Origin: Deltaproteobacteria bacterium
GTDB taxonomy: Bacteria > Desulfobacterota > Binatia > HRBIN30 > CADEER01
DNA: 64,000 bases
Reading direction: 5' to 3'
NCBI GenBank assembly: GCA_029262455.1
Contig: JAJCZJ010000020.1
Span: 62,001-126,000, forward strand
Part shown: positions 35,520 through 44,600 of the stretch, piece by piece
How the letters are laid out: every line of letters starts with the position of its first letter
Numbering within the stretch: the stretch's first letter is position 1
The notes under the pieces: model-generated
Databases searched by the model: none
What the model saw: only the letters and a program-made list of their open reading frames with translations
What the model was told of the DNA's origin: nothing
Position numbers and translations under genes: made by a program

Positions 35520-36695
35520 ATGAACCGGATACGAGATTGTAAGCCCTGGCGGTGGATGCGGGTGTTGGTGCTCGGCGGTGTCGCTTGGATTGCGTGCTTA
35601 CCAGCGGCAGCGCAGTTTTGCGTTGGCGACTGCAATGCCGACCGGCGAGTGACCGCGAACGAGTTAGTGAGTATTCTGAGGTCGGAGTGCCCTTCTCTTG
35701 CAGCGGAGCAAGAGCAAACGATCGGCGCGGAGATCGAGTCGGCGATCGCCAACGTTTTTGGCGGCTGCGCGACGCTGCCGGTTGATTGGGAGGTGGCCTT
35801 CGACGCCAGCGAAACCGGCTACATGATGAGCGGCTGGGGAATCGGCGACGGCTCTCTTTGGGTGGTCGGCGGCCAGCTGCTCGACGGCGCCATCCTGCGC
35901 TACGAACTCGGCAGGTGGACGCAGTTGGAACTCGGGTTCGAAGTACCTCTACTGAACTGGGTGCACGGCGTCTCGGACGCCGACGTCTTCGCCGGTGGAA
36001 ACGACGGCAAGATCCTTCATTTTGACGGAGAGTCGTGGACCGAACAGGAGACCCCCGTGGTCGACCCGGTCTGGGGCATCTGGGCAGTCGCTCCTGACGA
36101 TGTCTGGGCCGTCGGAGGAGAGCCGGTTTTCGGCACCACACCTTTCGTCCTCCATTACGACGGCCGACGATGGTCGCACGCGCCCATCCCAACCATCCAG
36201 CGTCCCGGAGTCGCTGCCTTCTTCAAGGTTTGGGCTTCCGGGGCCGAAGACGTCTATGCCGTCGGCCAAAACGGGGTGGTCCTGCATTGGGACGGTGCCA
36301 CTTTCACCGAGTTGGGAGTTGGCATCAGTCAGGACCTCATCGGCATCTGGGGCACCGGGCCAACGGACATCACGGTGGTCGGCGGCCGCGGCACCGCGGA
36401 AATCGCCCACTACGACGGAACGAGTTGGACGCGCGCACCGGCTTCTTCTCTTGGCGGTCTGAATGGTGTTTGGACGCGCCGCGGTGATGTCGTCCATGTA
36501 GTCGGGGTCCGGGGAACCGCGTTGCGCGTCGATCCGCAAACGCTCGAGATCCTCGGACAGGATCCGGTGCCGACGACCCTTGAACTGCACGCGATTTTCG
36601 GTGACGAAAGCGGTCACATCCTCGCTTTCGGTGCCAATTTTTCGATACCCGAACAGGGAGTCGTTTTGATCAGGGAGTTATCTGATGATGACTAG
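35520..36695 (+). CDS. Secreted propeller-like protein with N-terminal dockerin-like motif
   Basis: The 391-aa protein has an N-terminal signal (VLVLGGVAWIACLPAAAQ), then one EF-hand-like motif FCVGDCNADRRVTANELVSI, and a series of short repeats: GYMMSGWGIGDGSLWVVGGQ, VHGVSDADVFAGGNDGKILH, GIWAVAPDDVWAVGGE, KVWASGAEDVYAVGQNGVVL, GIWGTGPTDITVVGG and GVWTRRGDVVHVVGV. These WGxxxxDVWAVG units are common in bacterial beta-propeller-like proteins. ATG 35520 or 35556 may be used. The stop overlaps the start of the di-heme oxidoreductase gene by 11 bases, so the two are coupled. Confidence 0.8.
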   Translation: MNRIRDCKPWRWMRVLVLGGVAWIACLPAAAQFCVGDCNADRRVTANELVSILRSECPSLAAEQEQTIGAEIESAIANVFGGCATLPVDWEVAFDASETGYMMSGWGIGDGSLWVVGGQLLDGAILRYELGRWTQLELGFEVPLLNWVHGVSDADVFAGGNDGKILHFDGESWTEQETPVVDPVWGIWAVAPDDVWAVGGEPVFGTTPFVLHYDGRRWSHAPIPTIQRPGVAAFFKVWASGAEDVYAVGQNGVVLHWDGATFTELGVGISQDLIGIWGTGPTDITVVGGRGTAEIAHYDGTSWTRAPASSLGGLNGVWTRRGDVVHVVGVRGTALRVDPQTLEILGQDPVPTTLELHAIFGDESGHILAFGANFSIPEQGVVLIRELSDDD

Positions 36696-39303
36696 TGGCG
36701 TTTCGACAATCAGGAACTGTCGTCTGTCCCGCACCTTAGTGAGCCTGCTGGCCGTGTCGGTTCTTGTCGCAAACGGTTGCGGCGACGATGACGACGGCGA
36801 ACCACGAGCCACAGCGACTCCAACCCATGCGATACCCGCGACGCCAACCCTCACGTCGACACGGACCTCCACGGCGACGCCATCGCTGACTTCCACGACA
36901 ACGGCTACGGCGACGGCAACGGCGACCCTGGTCTCTATCGACACCCCGCCCGCGACCGCGTCCAGTACGCCGACACATACGCCGCCGAACACTTTCACGC
37001 CGACAGGAACCTCAGTACCAACGCCATCGCCTAGCGAGACGCCCACCGCTTCGCCTACCGCGGAGCTGGGAATCTTCGGCGATCTCGGCGATCCGTTGCC
37101 ACAGGCGAGCGCCGAACAACTCGCGACGTTCGAACGTGGCCGTCAGATCGCTTCCCGGGTATTCAACAAGGAGGACGGGTTGGGCCCGGACTTCAACGTC
37201 GTCTCTTGCAATGCGTGCCACGAGAAACCGGTGGCCGGGGGAAGCGCGGGTCACTACCGCGACTTTCTCCTGGTGCGCGCCGTCCTCGAAGACGGTTCTT
37301 CGATTCCTGTCGGGGTCAACGGGGTCCAACCGCAATTCACTCTCGGCCCAGGCGGCCGTAGGCCAACCGATCCTTCAACCAATCTGGAGGCCACGCGCAA
37401 TCCCATCCCGTTCTTTGGAGTCGGCCTTCTCGCAGAGCTGCCGGAGTTCGAGATCCTGCGGCACGAGGACCCGGACGATGCCGACGAAGACGGCATCAGC
37501 GGGCGGGCCAATTACGATCGGGGGTTCGTCGGCCGCTTCGGTCGCAAGGCCCAGACCGTGTCGATCGAGGGATTCATCCGCGGGCCGCTGTTCAACCACC
37601 TCGGTCTCACGACCGACCCTCTTACCGATGAGATGAAGGCGTTGCTGCCGGTTCCGAGCGCGCCATTCGATGACAGTGCAAACTTGCTTTCGCCGCTGAC
37701 CGAGTTCTTCGTCAAGGCGGCGTACGCGCAAGTCGCGGCTCCGGAAGAACCGACAGTCGATGAAGACGGCGTGCCTGACCCCGAACTGTCGTCGCAAGAC
37801 CTCTTCGATCTCGTCTCTTTCGCGATGCTCCTCGCCGCGCCGCGGCCCGATCCACCGACCGTCCTCAGCGAGGCCGGTGCGCAACGCTTCGCAGACCTCG
37901 GCTGTGCCGCATGCCACATCCCCGCTTTGGAGGGGCCGCGTGGTCCCGTGCCAGCCTACTCGGACCTACTACTTCACGACATGGGTGAAGAGTTGGCTGA
38001 CCACATGGAGATGGGGCTGGCCGGAGGAGCAGAGTTTCGCACTCAACCCCTGTGGGGTGTCGCTGCGGTCGCACCGTACCTGCATGATGGCAGAGCCGAC
38101 ACTCTCGACGACGCGATTCGGCTGCACGGCGGCGAGTCCGCGGCGTCGCGAGACGCGTACGCCGACTTGGACCAGGAGGCACAGGCCGAAGTCATTGCGT
38201 TCCTCGAATCACTCGGTGGGGCCAATCAGCGAAGCAACGGCTTGTTGCCCCCCAACGCGCCGATCCCACAAGTCGGCGTTCTTGCCGGACCCGACCGGGC
38301 GCTGACCGCTGAAGAAGTGCTACTGTTCGATCGCGGTCGAGCCGTGTTCGACCGCGACCTTCCCATTGGCGGAGGCATGGGGCCCACGTTCAACGGCGAC
38401 TCGTGTCGGGCTTGCCACTTCCTTCCCGTCATCGGCGGAGCGGGACCAGCCGACGTCGACGTAATCCGCCACGGACGTCTCGACAACGGTCTCTTCACCG
38501 CACCTGAGCGAGGAACCATTGCCCCACGTCATTCGACGGCGAATGCTCGACCGTCGATCGACGAGACCGCGAACGTGTTCGAGACCCGCCAAACACCGCC
38601 GCTCTTCGGTCTTGGTTTTCTCGAGAGCATTCCCGCAGCAGACATCCTGGCAAACGAAGACTGCGACAACCCGGACCCGGAAGCCGTGTCGGGATGCGCG
38701 CACATCCTCACCTCCGGCGAACTCGGCCGCCTCGGGTGGAAGGCCAACGTCCCCAGCTTGGCGGAGTTCGCCCGCGACGCGATGTCGAACGAACTCGGCA
38801 TCACGGTTCCGGACGTTGGCGACCTCAGCTTTGGCACGTTGCAGGACGCGGACGCCTCCCCCGACCCCGAAATCACAGAAGGAGACCTCGATGCGTTGGT
38901 CTTCTTCATGCAACGCCTGGCCCCTCCGAAACGTCGCAACCAGGACTCCGAAGCGGAAGCGGCGGGAGAGGTATTGTTCGAGGCGGTTGGTTGCAGCGAT
39001 TGCCATGTCACCGACTTCGTCAGCCCTTCGGGCGCCGTACCTTATACCGACCTCCTCTTGCACCAAGTGGCTCCAGACGGTGACGTCGGCATCGTCGACG
39101 GCGGCGCCGCTCTACTCGAGATCCGTACGCCGCCGCTGTGGGGACTCTCTCTGACACCTCCTTACATGCACGACGGCCGCGCATTCACAGTCGAAGAGGC
39201 AATCGCCCGCCACGAAGGGGAAGCAACGCGCTCGCGGCTGCAATTCGAGATGCTGACGGACGAAGATCGCGGCAACCTCCTCGCCTTCATCGAGTCCCTA
39301 TGA
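36685..39303 (+). CDS. Duplicated di-heme oxidoreductase (DHOR) lipoprotein, four c-type hemes
   Basis: An 872-aa exported protein with lipobox VANGC after a hydrophobic signal, a Thr/Pro-rich linker (residues about 45-130), and two consecutive DHOR (DUF1111) units. Heme motifs are CNACH at 175, CAACH at 407, CRACH at 574 and CSDCH at 770, two in each unit. Each unit ends in the same pattern: LLLHDMGE or LLLHQVAP, then RTxPLWG, a YLHDGRA or YMHDGRA string, and a helix ending in FLESL or FIESL. DHOR proteins are periplasmic cytochromes of the thiol oxidoreductase/peroxidase-like group. A tandem fusion is unusual. The gene overlaps the preceding one. Confidence 0.9.
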   Translation: MMTSGVSTIRNCRLSRTLVSLLAVSVLVANGCGDDDDGEPRATATPTHAIPATPTLTSTRTSTATPSLTSTTTATATATATLVSIDTPPATASSTPTHTPPNTFTPTGTSVPTPSPSETPTASPTAELGIFGDLGDPLPQASAEQLATFERGRQIASRVFNKEDGLGPDFNVVSCNACHEKPVAGGSAGHYRDFLLVRAVLEDGSSIPVGVNGVQPQFTLGPGGRRPTDPSTNLEATRNPIPFFGVGLLAELPEFEILRHEDPDDADEDGISGRANYDRGFVGRFGRKAQTVSIEGFIRGPLFNHLGLTTDPLTDEMKALLPVPSAPFDDSANLLSPLTEFFVKAAYAQVAAPEEPTVDEDGVPDPELSSQDLFDLVSFAMLLAAPRPDPPTVLSEAGAQRFADLGCAACHIPALEGPRGPVPAYSDLLLHDMGEELADHMEMGLAGGAEFRTQPLWGVAAVAPYLHDGRADTLDDAIRLHGGESAASRDAYADLDQEAQAEVIAFLESLGGANQRSNGLLPPNAPIPQVGVLAGPDRALTAEEVLLFDRGRAVFDRDLPIGGGMGPTFNGDSCRACHFLPVIGGAGPADVDVIRHGRLDNGLFTAPERGTIAPRHSTANARPSIDETANVFETRQTPPLFGLGFLESIPAADILANEDCDNPDPEAVSGCAHILTSGELGRLGWKANVPSLAEFARDAMSNELGITVPDVGDLSFGTLQDADASPDPEITEGDLDALVFFMQRLAPPKRRNQDSEAEAAGEVLFEAVGCSDCHVTDFVSPSGAVPYTDLLLHQVAPDGDVGIVDGGAALLEIRTPPLWGLSLTPPYMHDGRAFTVEEAIARHEGEATRSRLQFEMLTDEDRGNLLAFIESL

Positions 39304-39352
39304 GGCGGGTCGGCTGCTCCTAGTCCGTCGGGGCGCCGCGTAGAGAATATCC

Positions 39353-40417
39353 GTGACGGTCTCTTCTGAGATTCTGCAAGCAGCGACGTGGCTGACCGCT
39401 GCTGCCTTCACCGGCTATCTGCTATGCATCGCGACTTTGCGGCTCGTGGCCTGGACATCCGAGCGCGCCGACAGTCCGATCGGCAAGTGGGTAGCGACCG
39501 ATCTGCGCTCCCCGTTGCGACTGCTCGTACCATCACTTTTCGTCCGCGGCGCAGCCCGCACCATGCAATTGCCGGAAGAACCCTGGGTTGGGATTGTTCT
39601 TCACGCGACCACCATCGTCGTGATCATCGCCACCGGCTGGCTGCTGATTGCGGCAACTGGTGTCCTCGAAGCGGTGGTCGAGGCAAACTTCGACATTTCG
39701 AAGAGTGACAACCTGCGCGAACGCCGAGTTCAAACGAAGTTCCTCGTCTTCCGGCGCGTCGTAGTCGTGGTACTCGGCACAATCACCTTTGGCGCGGTGC
39801 TCCTGACCTTCCCCGCAGCGAGCAGCCTGGGCGCCGGAATCTTCGCATCGGCAGGTATCGCGGGCATCGCGGTGGGAATGGCCGCCCGACCAACTTTGGA
39901 AGCCCTGCTCGCGAGTATGCAGCTCGCGGTGACCGAGCCGATCAACATAGACGATGTGGTGATCGTCGAAGGTGAATGGGGACGAGTCGAGGAGATTCGC
40001 GCAACCTACGTGGTGATCAGAATCTGGGATCTACGGCGTCTGATCGTTCCAATTCAGTACTTCATCTCGCAACCATTCCAGAACTGGACCCGCGTTTCCG
40101 CCGATCTGCTCGGCGCCGTCACCGTCGAGGTCGACTACCGAACACCGGTCGCTGAAGTCCGAGCCGCGGTTGGTCCGATGATCGAGGCCTCGGAGCTCTG
40201 GGACCGAAAATTCTGGAATCTGCAGGTCGTCGAGTCGGGGGCCACGACGATGCGTTTGCGCGTCCTGTTGACAGCCGCAGACTCCTCGCAAGCGTTCGAC
40301 CTGCGCTGCGAGATTCGAGAGAAACTCATCGCGTGGTTACAAGAGAAGCATCCCGATTCGCTACCTCGAACGCGGCTGGAAGACTCCACGAACCGATTGG
40401 GTGGCGTCGAGACGTGA
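39353..40417 (+). CDS. MscS-family mechanosensitive channel
   Basis: The 354-aa protein starts at GTG 39353. Four or five transmembrane segments cover residues 8-180. The pore-lining helix is the glycine/alanine-rich GAGIFASAGIAGIAVGMAAR, followed by PTLEALLASMQLAVTEPINI, DDVVIVEGEWGRVEEI and RRLIVPIQYFISQPFQNWTR, all MscS hallmarks. The C-terminal mixed alpha/beta domain is complete. MscS-type channels release solutes on hypo-osmotic shock. The gene begins 49 bases after the DHOR gene on the same strand, though a functional link is not suggested. Confidence 0.92.
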   Translation: MTVSSEILQAATWLTAAAFTGYLLCIATLRLVAWTSERADSPIGKWVATDLRSPLRLLVPSLFVRGAARTMQLPEEPWVGIVLHATTIVVIIATGWLLIAATGVLEAVVEANFDISKSDNLRERRVQTKFLVFRRVVVVVLGTITFGAVLLTFPAASSLGAGIFASAGIAGIAVGMAARPTLEALLASMQLAVTEPINIDDVVIVEGEWGRVEEIRATYVVIRIWDLRRLIVPIQYFISQPFQNWTRVSADLLGAVTVEVDYRTPVAEVRAAVGPMIEASELWDRKFWNLQVVESGATTMRLRVLLTAADSSQAFDLRCEIREKLIAWLQEKHPDSLPRTRLEDSTNRLGGVET

Positions 40418-40884
40418 GGCGCTTAGGCAGGCCCGTGGCAGCATCCAACGAGGGCCGTCAGGAACGGCGGTGGGTTGCCGGCACGGGCACCCGAGTCCTC
40501 GAACCGATCGATGTCGATCGCGATCGAGTTTTCCGAGACTTCTACGACAAGATGGCGGCTCAAGCGGAGTAACGCTCGGTCTCGATCCATGGTTCGGCAT
40601 CGAGCGCCAGCCGATCTCGAGCCCGCCAGAGTTCTCCCAAATCCGTTCACAGGGCCTGACGGTTCCGCCTCTGTTGGGGCGCAACCATTTGACCGACAAA
40701 CCGGCCGGTGTAGTCGCCTTGAGGTTCGAGCACGGTGGGGTTCCCACCCAGCCTCGCGTCGGTCACTAAGTGGGCGGTGATTCACGAGCGAAGCGCGGAG
40801 CACAACTCCCCGCATTCGCCGTCGCGGGCGCGCATCTCGACTGCGCGGCGACTTCCTACGTGGCCGGCGGGTACGGCCACGTTG
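40418..40884. other. Intergenic region without recognised gene
   Basis: The 467 bases between the MscS gene and the convergent MAPEG gene hold several open frames but none with a ribosome-binding site or family pattern. A stem-loop ACGTGGCC (40858-40865) with GGCCACGT (40875-40882) lies just past the MAPEG stop and may form the mRNA end, although it lacks a T-tract. Confidence 0.4.
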
Positions 40885-41277
40885 CTAGGAGATGACGGCC
40901 CAAAAAAGGCCGAGAATCGCAAACCACGTGAAATTGAAAGCGCCGGTGCGTACGTACGGCGTACCGAGCAGATAGACGACAGCGTGAATCAGGCGGGCCC
41001 AGAAGTAGATCGCGGCCCAAATGGCGGTCATCGAAGACTCGGCGCCGGTGACGTGCACGACGCCGATCAACGCTGCGAACGGTGCAAATGATTCGACGGC
41101 GTTCAGGTGGGCGCGATTGGCGCGCTGCCCCCAGGGCGGCAGCGGCCTCGGGGTCGGGTCCACATAGTTGGCTGGAGTGAGGAAGCCGTTGGTCGTGACT
41201 TGCGCGATCACGTACGGGATCCAGAGCGAACCGGTCAGCAGAGCGGCCCATGAGAGGTAGGTGAGTTCGGTCGACAT
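40885..41277 (-). CDS. MAPEG family membrane protein
   Basis: ATG 41277 is preceded by AAAGGAAA at a normal distance; the frame is open further upstream but that region overlaps the sigma-factor gene. The 130-aa product has four hydrophobic helices with the MAPEG pattern: YLSWAALLTGSLWIPYVIAQ, RANRAHLNAVESFAPFAALI, WAAIYFWARLIHAVVYLLG and TWFAILGLFW. The central RAxRAHxNxxExFAPFA is the family signature. Bacterial MAPEG proteins resemble membrane glutathione transferases/eicosanoid enzymes, but their substrates are mostly unknown. It is the third gene of a YciI - ECF sigma - MAPEG operon, 16 bases after the sigma gene. Confidence 0.88.
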   Translation of the reverse strand: MSTELTYLSWAALLTGSLWIPYVIAQVTTNGFLTPANYVDPTPRPLPPWGQRANRAHLNAVESFAPFAALIGVVHVTGAESSMTAIWAAIYFWARLIHAVVYLLGTPYVRTGAFNFTWFAILGLFWAVIS

Positions 41278-41293
41278 CGTCGTTTCCTTTCGG

Positions 41294-42532
41294 TCAGGTG
41301 AGCTGATCGAGTTTACGTTGCAAGAAGTTGCGTTCGGATGCATTGCCGGACATCGAGATGGCTCGCCGAAATGCGGCAGCGGCATCCGTGTTGCGACCGC
41401 AGCGCGACAGCAGATCGGCGCGCGCAGCGTGAAGGGGTTGGTATCCGTCGAGCTCGTCGGAGACGGTGTCGACCAGAGCCAGTGCGGCCGCAGGGGTTTC
41501 GACATTCGATATAGCCACCGCTCGATTCAGGGTGACGACCGCGGTCGGAGTAATTTCAAACAGCGCCGCATAGAGCGCGGCGATCTGTTTCCAATCGGTG
41601 GCCGAGGCGCTCGGCGCCTCGGCATGCAGAGCGCTGATCGCTGCTTGAATCTGAAAAGGGCCGGGGCGATGCTGGCCCAAGCAGTGTAGGAGCAACTTGG
41701 TACCTTGGTCGATCAACTCGCCGTTCCACCGCGACCGGTCCTGCTCGGCGATCGGGACGTATGCACCGTCGGCGTCGGTGCGGGCATCTCGGCGAGCATC
41801 GTGAAGCAACATCATGGCGAGCAGACCGCCGGCCTCGGGATGCGGCATCAGTTGGTACAAGACACGGCTCAACCGGATCGCCTCCAGGCACAAACTCGCG
41901 CGCGTCGGGCTCGCTCCTTTGGTAGCGGAGAACCCCTCGTTGAAAATCAGGTAAATCACGTCGAGAACCGAGGCGAGGCGCTCGGTCACTTCGCTTCCCT
42001 CCGGTACTTCGTAGGGAATCGCCGCTGCGCGGATTTTGTTTTTTGCTCGGACGAGGCGTCGGCTCATGGTGGCTTCCGACACCAGGAAAGCCCTGCCGAT
42101 TTCACCGGTCGAAAGTCCGCACAGCGTGCGCAGCGTCAGGGCGACGCGCGCATCTTGCGCAAGTGCGGGGTGACAACAAGTGAAGATCAGGCGCAGACGC
42201 TCGTCGGGGATCGGTTGATTCTCCTCGGTTTCGCGCCCGCCCAGCTCGAGCTGAGCGAGCAGCTCGAGCTGCGATGCTTCTTTACGAATGACCGTAGCGC
42301 GCCGGAGGCGATCGATGGCACGGCGTCGGGCCGCCGTCAGCAGCCACGCCGCACCGCTGCGCGGCGGACCATCGCGCCGCCAGATGACGACCGCTTCTGC
42401 AAGTGCATCCTGCAGCGCGTCTTCGGCCAGTTCGAAATCTCGCACTTGGCCGATCAGAACGGAGAGGACCCCTGCCGCTTCCTCTCGAAAGATGCGGGCA
42501 AGGGGGTCCTCTGCCGACGTCGCTTGATTCAT
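41294..42532 (-). CDS. ECF-type RNA polymerase sigma factor with long C-terminal domain (ECF42-like)
   Basis: A 412-aa protein. The N-terminal 180 residues hold region 2 (FELAEDALQDALAEAVVIWR, GAAWLLTAARRRAIDRLRR) and region 4 (LTLRTLCGLSTGEIGRAFLV, SEATMSRRLVRAKNKIR). The remaining 230 residues are a DUF6596/TPR-like extension (VIYLIFNEGFSATKG, AIRLSRVLYQLMPHPEAGGLLA, LNRAVAISN). This is the architecture of the ECF42 group, whose genes regularly sit next to DGPF/YciI proteins and do not need a classical anti-sigma factor. That partner is present 19 bases upstream. The extension probably regulates the sigma factor. Confidence 0.9.
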   Translation of the reverse strand: MNQATSAEDPLARIFREEAAGVLSVLIGQVRDFELAEDALQDALAEAVVIWRRDGPPRSGAAWLLTAARRRAIDRLRRATVIRKEASQLELLAQLELGGRETEENQPIPDERLRLIFTCCHPALAQDARVALTLRTLCGLSTGEIGRAFLVSEATMSRRLVRAKNKIRAAAIPYEVPEGSEVTERLASVLDVIYLIFNEGFSATKGASPTRASLCLEAIRLSRVLYQLMPHPEAGGLLAMMLLHDARRDARTDADGAYVPIAEQDRSRWNGELIDQGTKLLLHCLGQHRPGPFQIQAAISALHAEAPSASATDWKQIAALYAALFEITPTAVVTLNRAVAISNVETPAAALALVDTVSDELDGYQPLHAARADLLSRCGRNTDAAAAFRRAISMSGNASERNFLQRKLDQLT

Positions 42533-42551
42533 TCGAGATGCGCGTGGAGTG

Positions 42552-42881
42552 TCACATGGCGACGATTGGGCGAACCTCGACCGTCCCGGTCTTGGCCCCC
42601 GGAATCTTGGCGGCGCATTCTATAGCGAGATCGAGATTGGCGCATTCCAGCACATAATAGCCGCCGAGCTGCTCCTTGGTCTCCGAGAAGGGTCCGTCCT
42701 TCAACTCCGTCTTACCGTTGCGTACCGACACGCACGTAGCCGTCTCTGAGGGTTGCAGAGGATCGCCGGCCTTGAAGAATCCGCCCTCGATCATCTCCTT
42801 GGTGTATTGACCGTACGCCTCGAACATCTTGGGGTCGTTGCTCCCGGTCTCCCGGTTGTAGATGAGCGCGATGTAGAGCAT
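42552..42881 (-). CDS. YciI-family DGPF-domain protein
   Basis: The 109-aa protein has the YCII/DGPF layout: MLYIALIYN, YGQYTKEMIEGGFFKAGDPL, KTELKDGPFSETKEQLGGYY with the DGPF motif, and CAAKIPGAKTGTVEVRPI. AAAGGAG lies seven bases before ATG 42881. It is the first gene of the operon with the ECF42-like sigma factor and a MAPEG protein. DGPF proteins are usual partners and members of the regulon of ECF42 factors; the reaction, if any, is unknown. Confidence 0.9.
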   Translation of the reverse strand: MLYIALIYNRETGSNDPKMFEAYGQYTKEMIEGGFFKAGDPLQPSETATCVSVRNGKTELKDGPFSETKEQLGGYYVLECANLDLAIECAAKIPGAKTGTVEVRPIVAM

Positions 42882-43029
42882 GGCCTGACTCCTTTTGAGT
42901 TCCTGGTTACCGAGCGATCAGTCGCTCGGGCTTTGTACAGATGTCGTGCGAGCAGCCCGAATACCGACAGACCAGGAAATCTTTTAAATCTTTTTCGCTG
43001 GCGAACACAGCTTCGGCCGACGATCAGGC
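42882..43029. other. Promoter region of the YciI-sigma-MAPEG operon
   Basis: About 150 bases upstream of the YciI gene, before the inverted-repeat element starts. It should contain the operon promoter on the minus strand. The AT-rich stretch near 42978-42992 is compatible with a -10 area, but I cannot define the site. Confidence 0.35.
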
Positions 43030-43328
43030 TTAGCAGTCCGTTGAACAACAGGCACGCAAGCGAAAATGAGGATTTGAGCGTCAGGGCAAGGCGCGAAACC
43101 GGAGGCAAAGTCGGGACTTTTGTTGAGGATTTCGCAACGCAGCCATGGCGCTCAAAGACCATTTGCAGCGCGTGTCCTGTTTTTCAACGGGCTGTTAGCC
43201 GAGATGCCGGCGCGCGAGTCCTTCGGCGGCCGACCCGGGCTGACGAAGCCAGCCCGGGTCGCAACACGATTTCGGCAGAGAGCAAGCCGAGGGAACTCTA
43301 ACAGCCCGTTGAAAGAACGGACTGCTAA
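43030..43328. repeat. Nested inverted-repeat (MITE-like) element
   Basis: The outer ends are a perfect 13-bp inverted repeat, TTAGCAGTCCGTT (43030-43042) and AACGGACTGCTAA (43316-43328). Inside, a perfect 16-bp inverted repeat, TTCAACGGGCTGTTAG (43183-43198) and CTAACAGCCCGTTGAA (43298-43313), bounds a 131-bp unit. That unit contains a 12-bp hairpin, CGACCCGGGCTG (43231-43242) and CAGCCCGGGTCG (43250-43261). The left part (43030-43198) has its own imperfect CGTTGAA...TTCAACG ends, so two related units are nested or adjacent. No ORF of a transposase is inside. It resembles non-autonomous miniature elements dispersed in deltaproteobacterial genomes. Confidence 0.7.
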
Positions 43329-43674
43329 CCTGGAAAATTCAAAAAATTTAGAGAAGCGCCCGCAGATTCGAGCATGCCAGCCCCGTTGAGTATCTTGCTG
43401 GATCGGAAGATTGACACAGGGGCGATGCTGCACAATTTGGACTCCGCCTTGGTGGCCCTTGTGACGCGACGGCTTTCAGGGAAAACTACTCAAAATTGTT
43501 CAATAATCCGGGCTACGTAGAGTCGCTATAGCCGTCCTCAATCCAAGATGAGTCTAGCTCTGAGGTGTGATCTTAATCGGCAAGTTGGTGGGCGCGGGTC
43601 AACGTTGACACTAAGTAGACTTCGTTCTACGTTGCGCGAACTCAATACAATTGCAACGAACGAAGGAGGCAGCG
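43329..43674. other. Intergenic region upstream of lipoprotein gene
   Basis: Between the inverted-repeat element and the lipoprotein gene are about 350 bases, moderately AT-rich (for example near 43330-43350 and 43480-43510). No coding frame is supported. AAGGAGG at 43663-43669 is the ribosome-binding site of the next gene. Confidence 0.4.
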
Positions 43675-44556
43675 TTGACGCGATATCGACTAGGTCGTTC
43701 TATGGTTACATGTTTGATTGTCGGTGCCCTAGTGTCGGGCTGCTCATCGTATGCGATCACCGTCGAAAAGACTCAGCCGGCCGAGCTGACCGTCCTAAGC
43801 GGCGGGCCCGGCGGGACCGGGCTACGGCGATTAATCTTTCTGAGTCCAGACGAAGCAAAGTGTCCAACCCAGTGCTCCGACGTAGTCAACTCGACAGGGT
43901 ACAAGCGGCACGTATCGTACGTCGAGAAGAAACTACAGCAGAAGGGTTACTCGCTGATCTCCGGAGCCATCGTCTCGAGGGTGGAGCACTTCCTCAAGGA
44001 CAGCGACAGCCGTGAAAAGTGGGACCGTACGGAAAAGGCTCTCCTTCTCGGCAAGGAGACTGGAGCGGACGCGATCCTCGAGGTTCGTTCATTGTACGTG
44101 GATCACAAGAAACACTACTACCTGAAAGCCGCCGGCAAGGATTCCTTCCGGCGGAAGCCAACAAAGACCGTAGAGAAGGACCTGAAGGCGTGGCGCCGCG
44201 ACAAGCCGAGCAATGGGTGGATGTGGTTTCCGATCGTCGGTTGGGCAATCCTCGCTTCGGCGCCGACTCCGCCGTCCGGGTATATTATTCCCGAATGGGA
44301 GGCGACCGTGGAAGTCCGGATGATCGACCTCGACGGGAAAGTGATTTGGTCCGGGGAGAAAACGGTAACGACGACCAATATCATGCCGGAGGACTGGAGA
44401 GCCCGTCTCGACGGCCACTACTCTTGGTCACGGATCAAGGGCGACGACGAGAACTTCGATTACTTCGAGTACTTTGATGATTCCGAGTTGCAGCGTAAGC
44501 AGTTGGATCTCATTATTGACGCGATCGTCGCAGAGATGCCGACGCCCCTCATCTAA
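43675..44556 (+). CDS. Lipoprotein of unknown function (293 aa)
   Basis: The start is decided by AAGGAGG at 43663-43669, five bases before TTG 43675; an ATG at 43702 is further away. The N-terminus MVTCLIVGALVSGC is a lipoprotein signal with lipobox VSGC. The mature part has GYKRHVSYVEKKLQQKGYSL, then LLLGKETGADAILEVRSLYV, a long beta-rich region with WMWFPIVGWAILASAPTPPS, and VRMIDLDGKVIWSGEKTV. The combination of a 'kkGysli' strand and 'GADAILEV' recalls CsgG/TolB-N-like lipoprotein folds. It is followed by a second lipoprotein gene with a caspase-like domain 44 bases downstream. Confidence 0.75.
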   Translation: MTRYRLGRSMVTCLIVGALVSGCSSYAITVEKTQPAELTVLSGGPGGTGLRRLIFLSPDEAKCPTQCSDVVNSTGYKRHVSYVEKKLQQKGYSLISGAIVSRVEHFLKDSDSREKWDRTEKALLLGKETGADAILEVRSLYVDHKKHYYLKAAGKDSFRRKPTKTVEKDLKAWRRDKPSNGWMWFPIVGWAILASAPTPPSGYIIPEWEATVEVRMIDLDGKVIWSGEKTVTTTNIMPEDWRARLDGHYSWSRIKGDDENFDYFEYFDDSELQRKQLDLIIDAIVAEMPTPLI

Positions 44557-44600
44557 TATCCGGAAAGGGCTTGCTGGTAGTAGTCCATCGCCGCCACTTC

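Noticed and set aside
43231..43261. Strong 12-bp hairpin considered as a Rho-independent terminator
   Set aside because: No T-tract follows on either strand, and it lies inside the inverted-repeat element.
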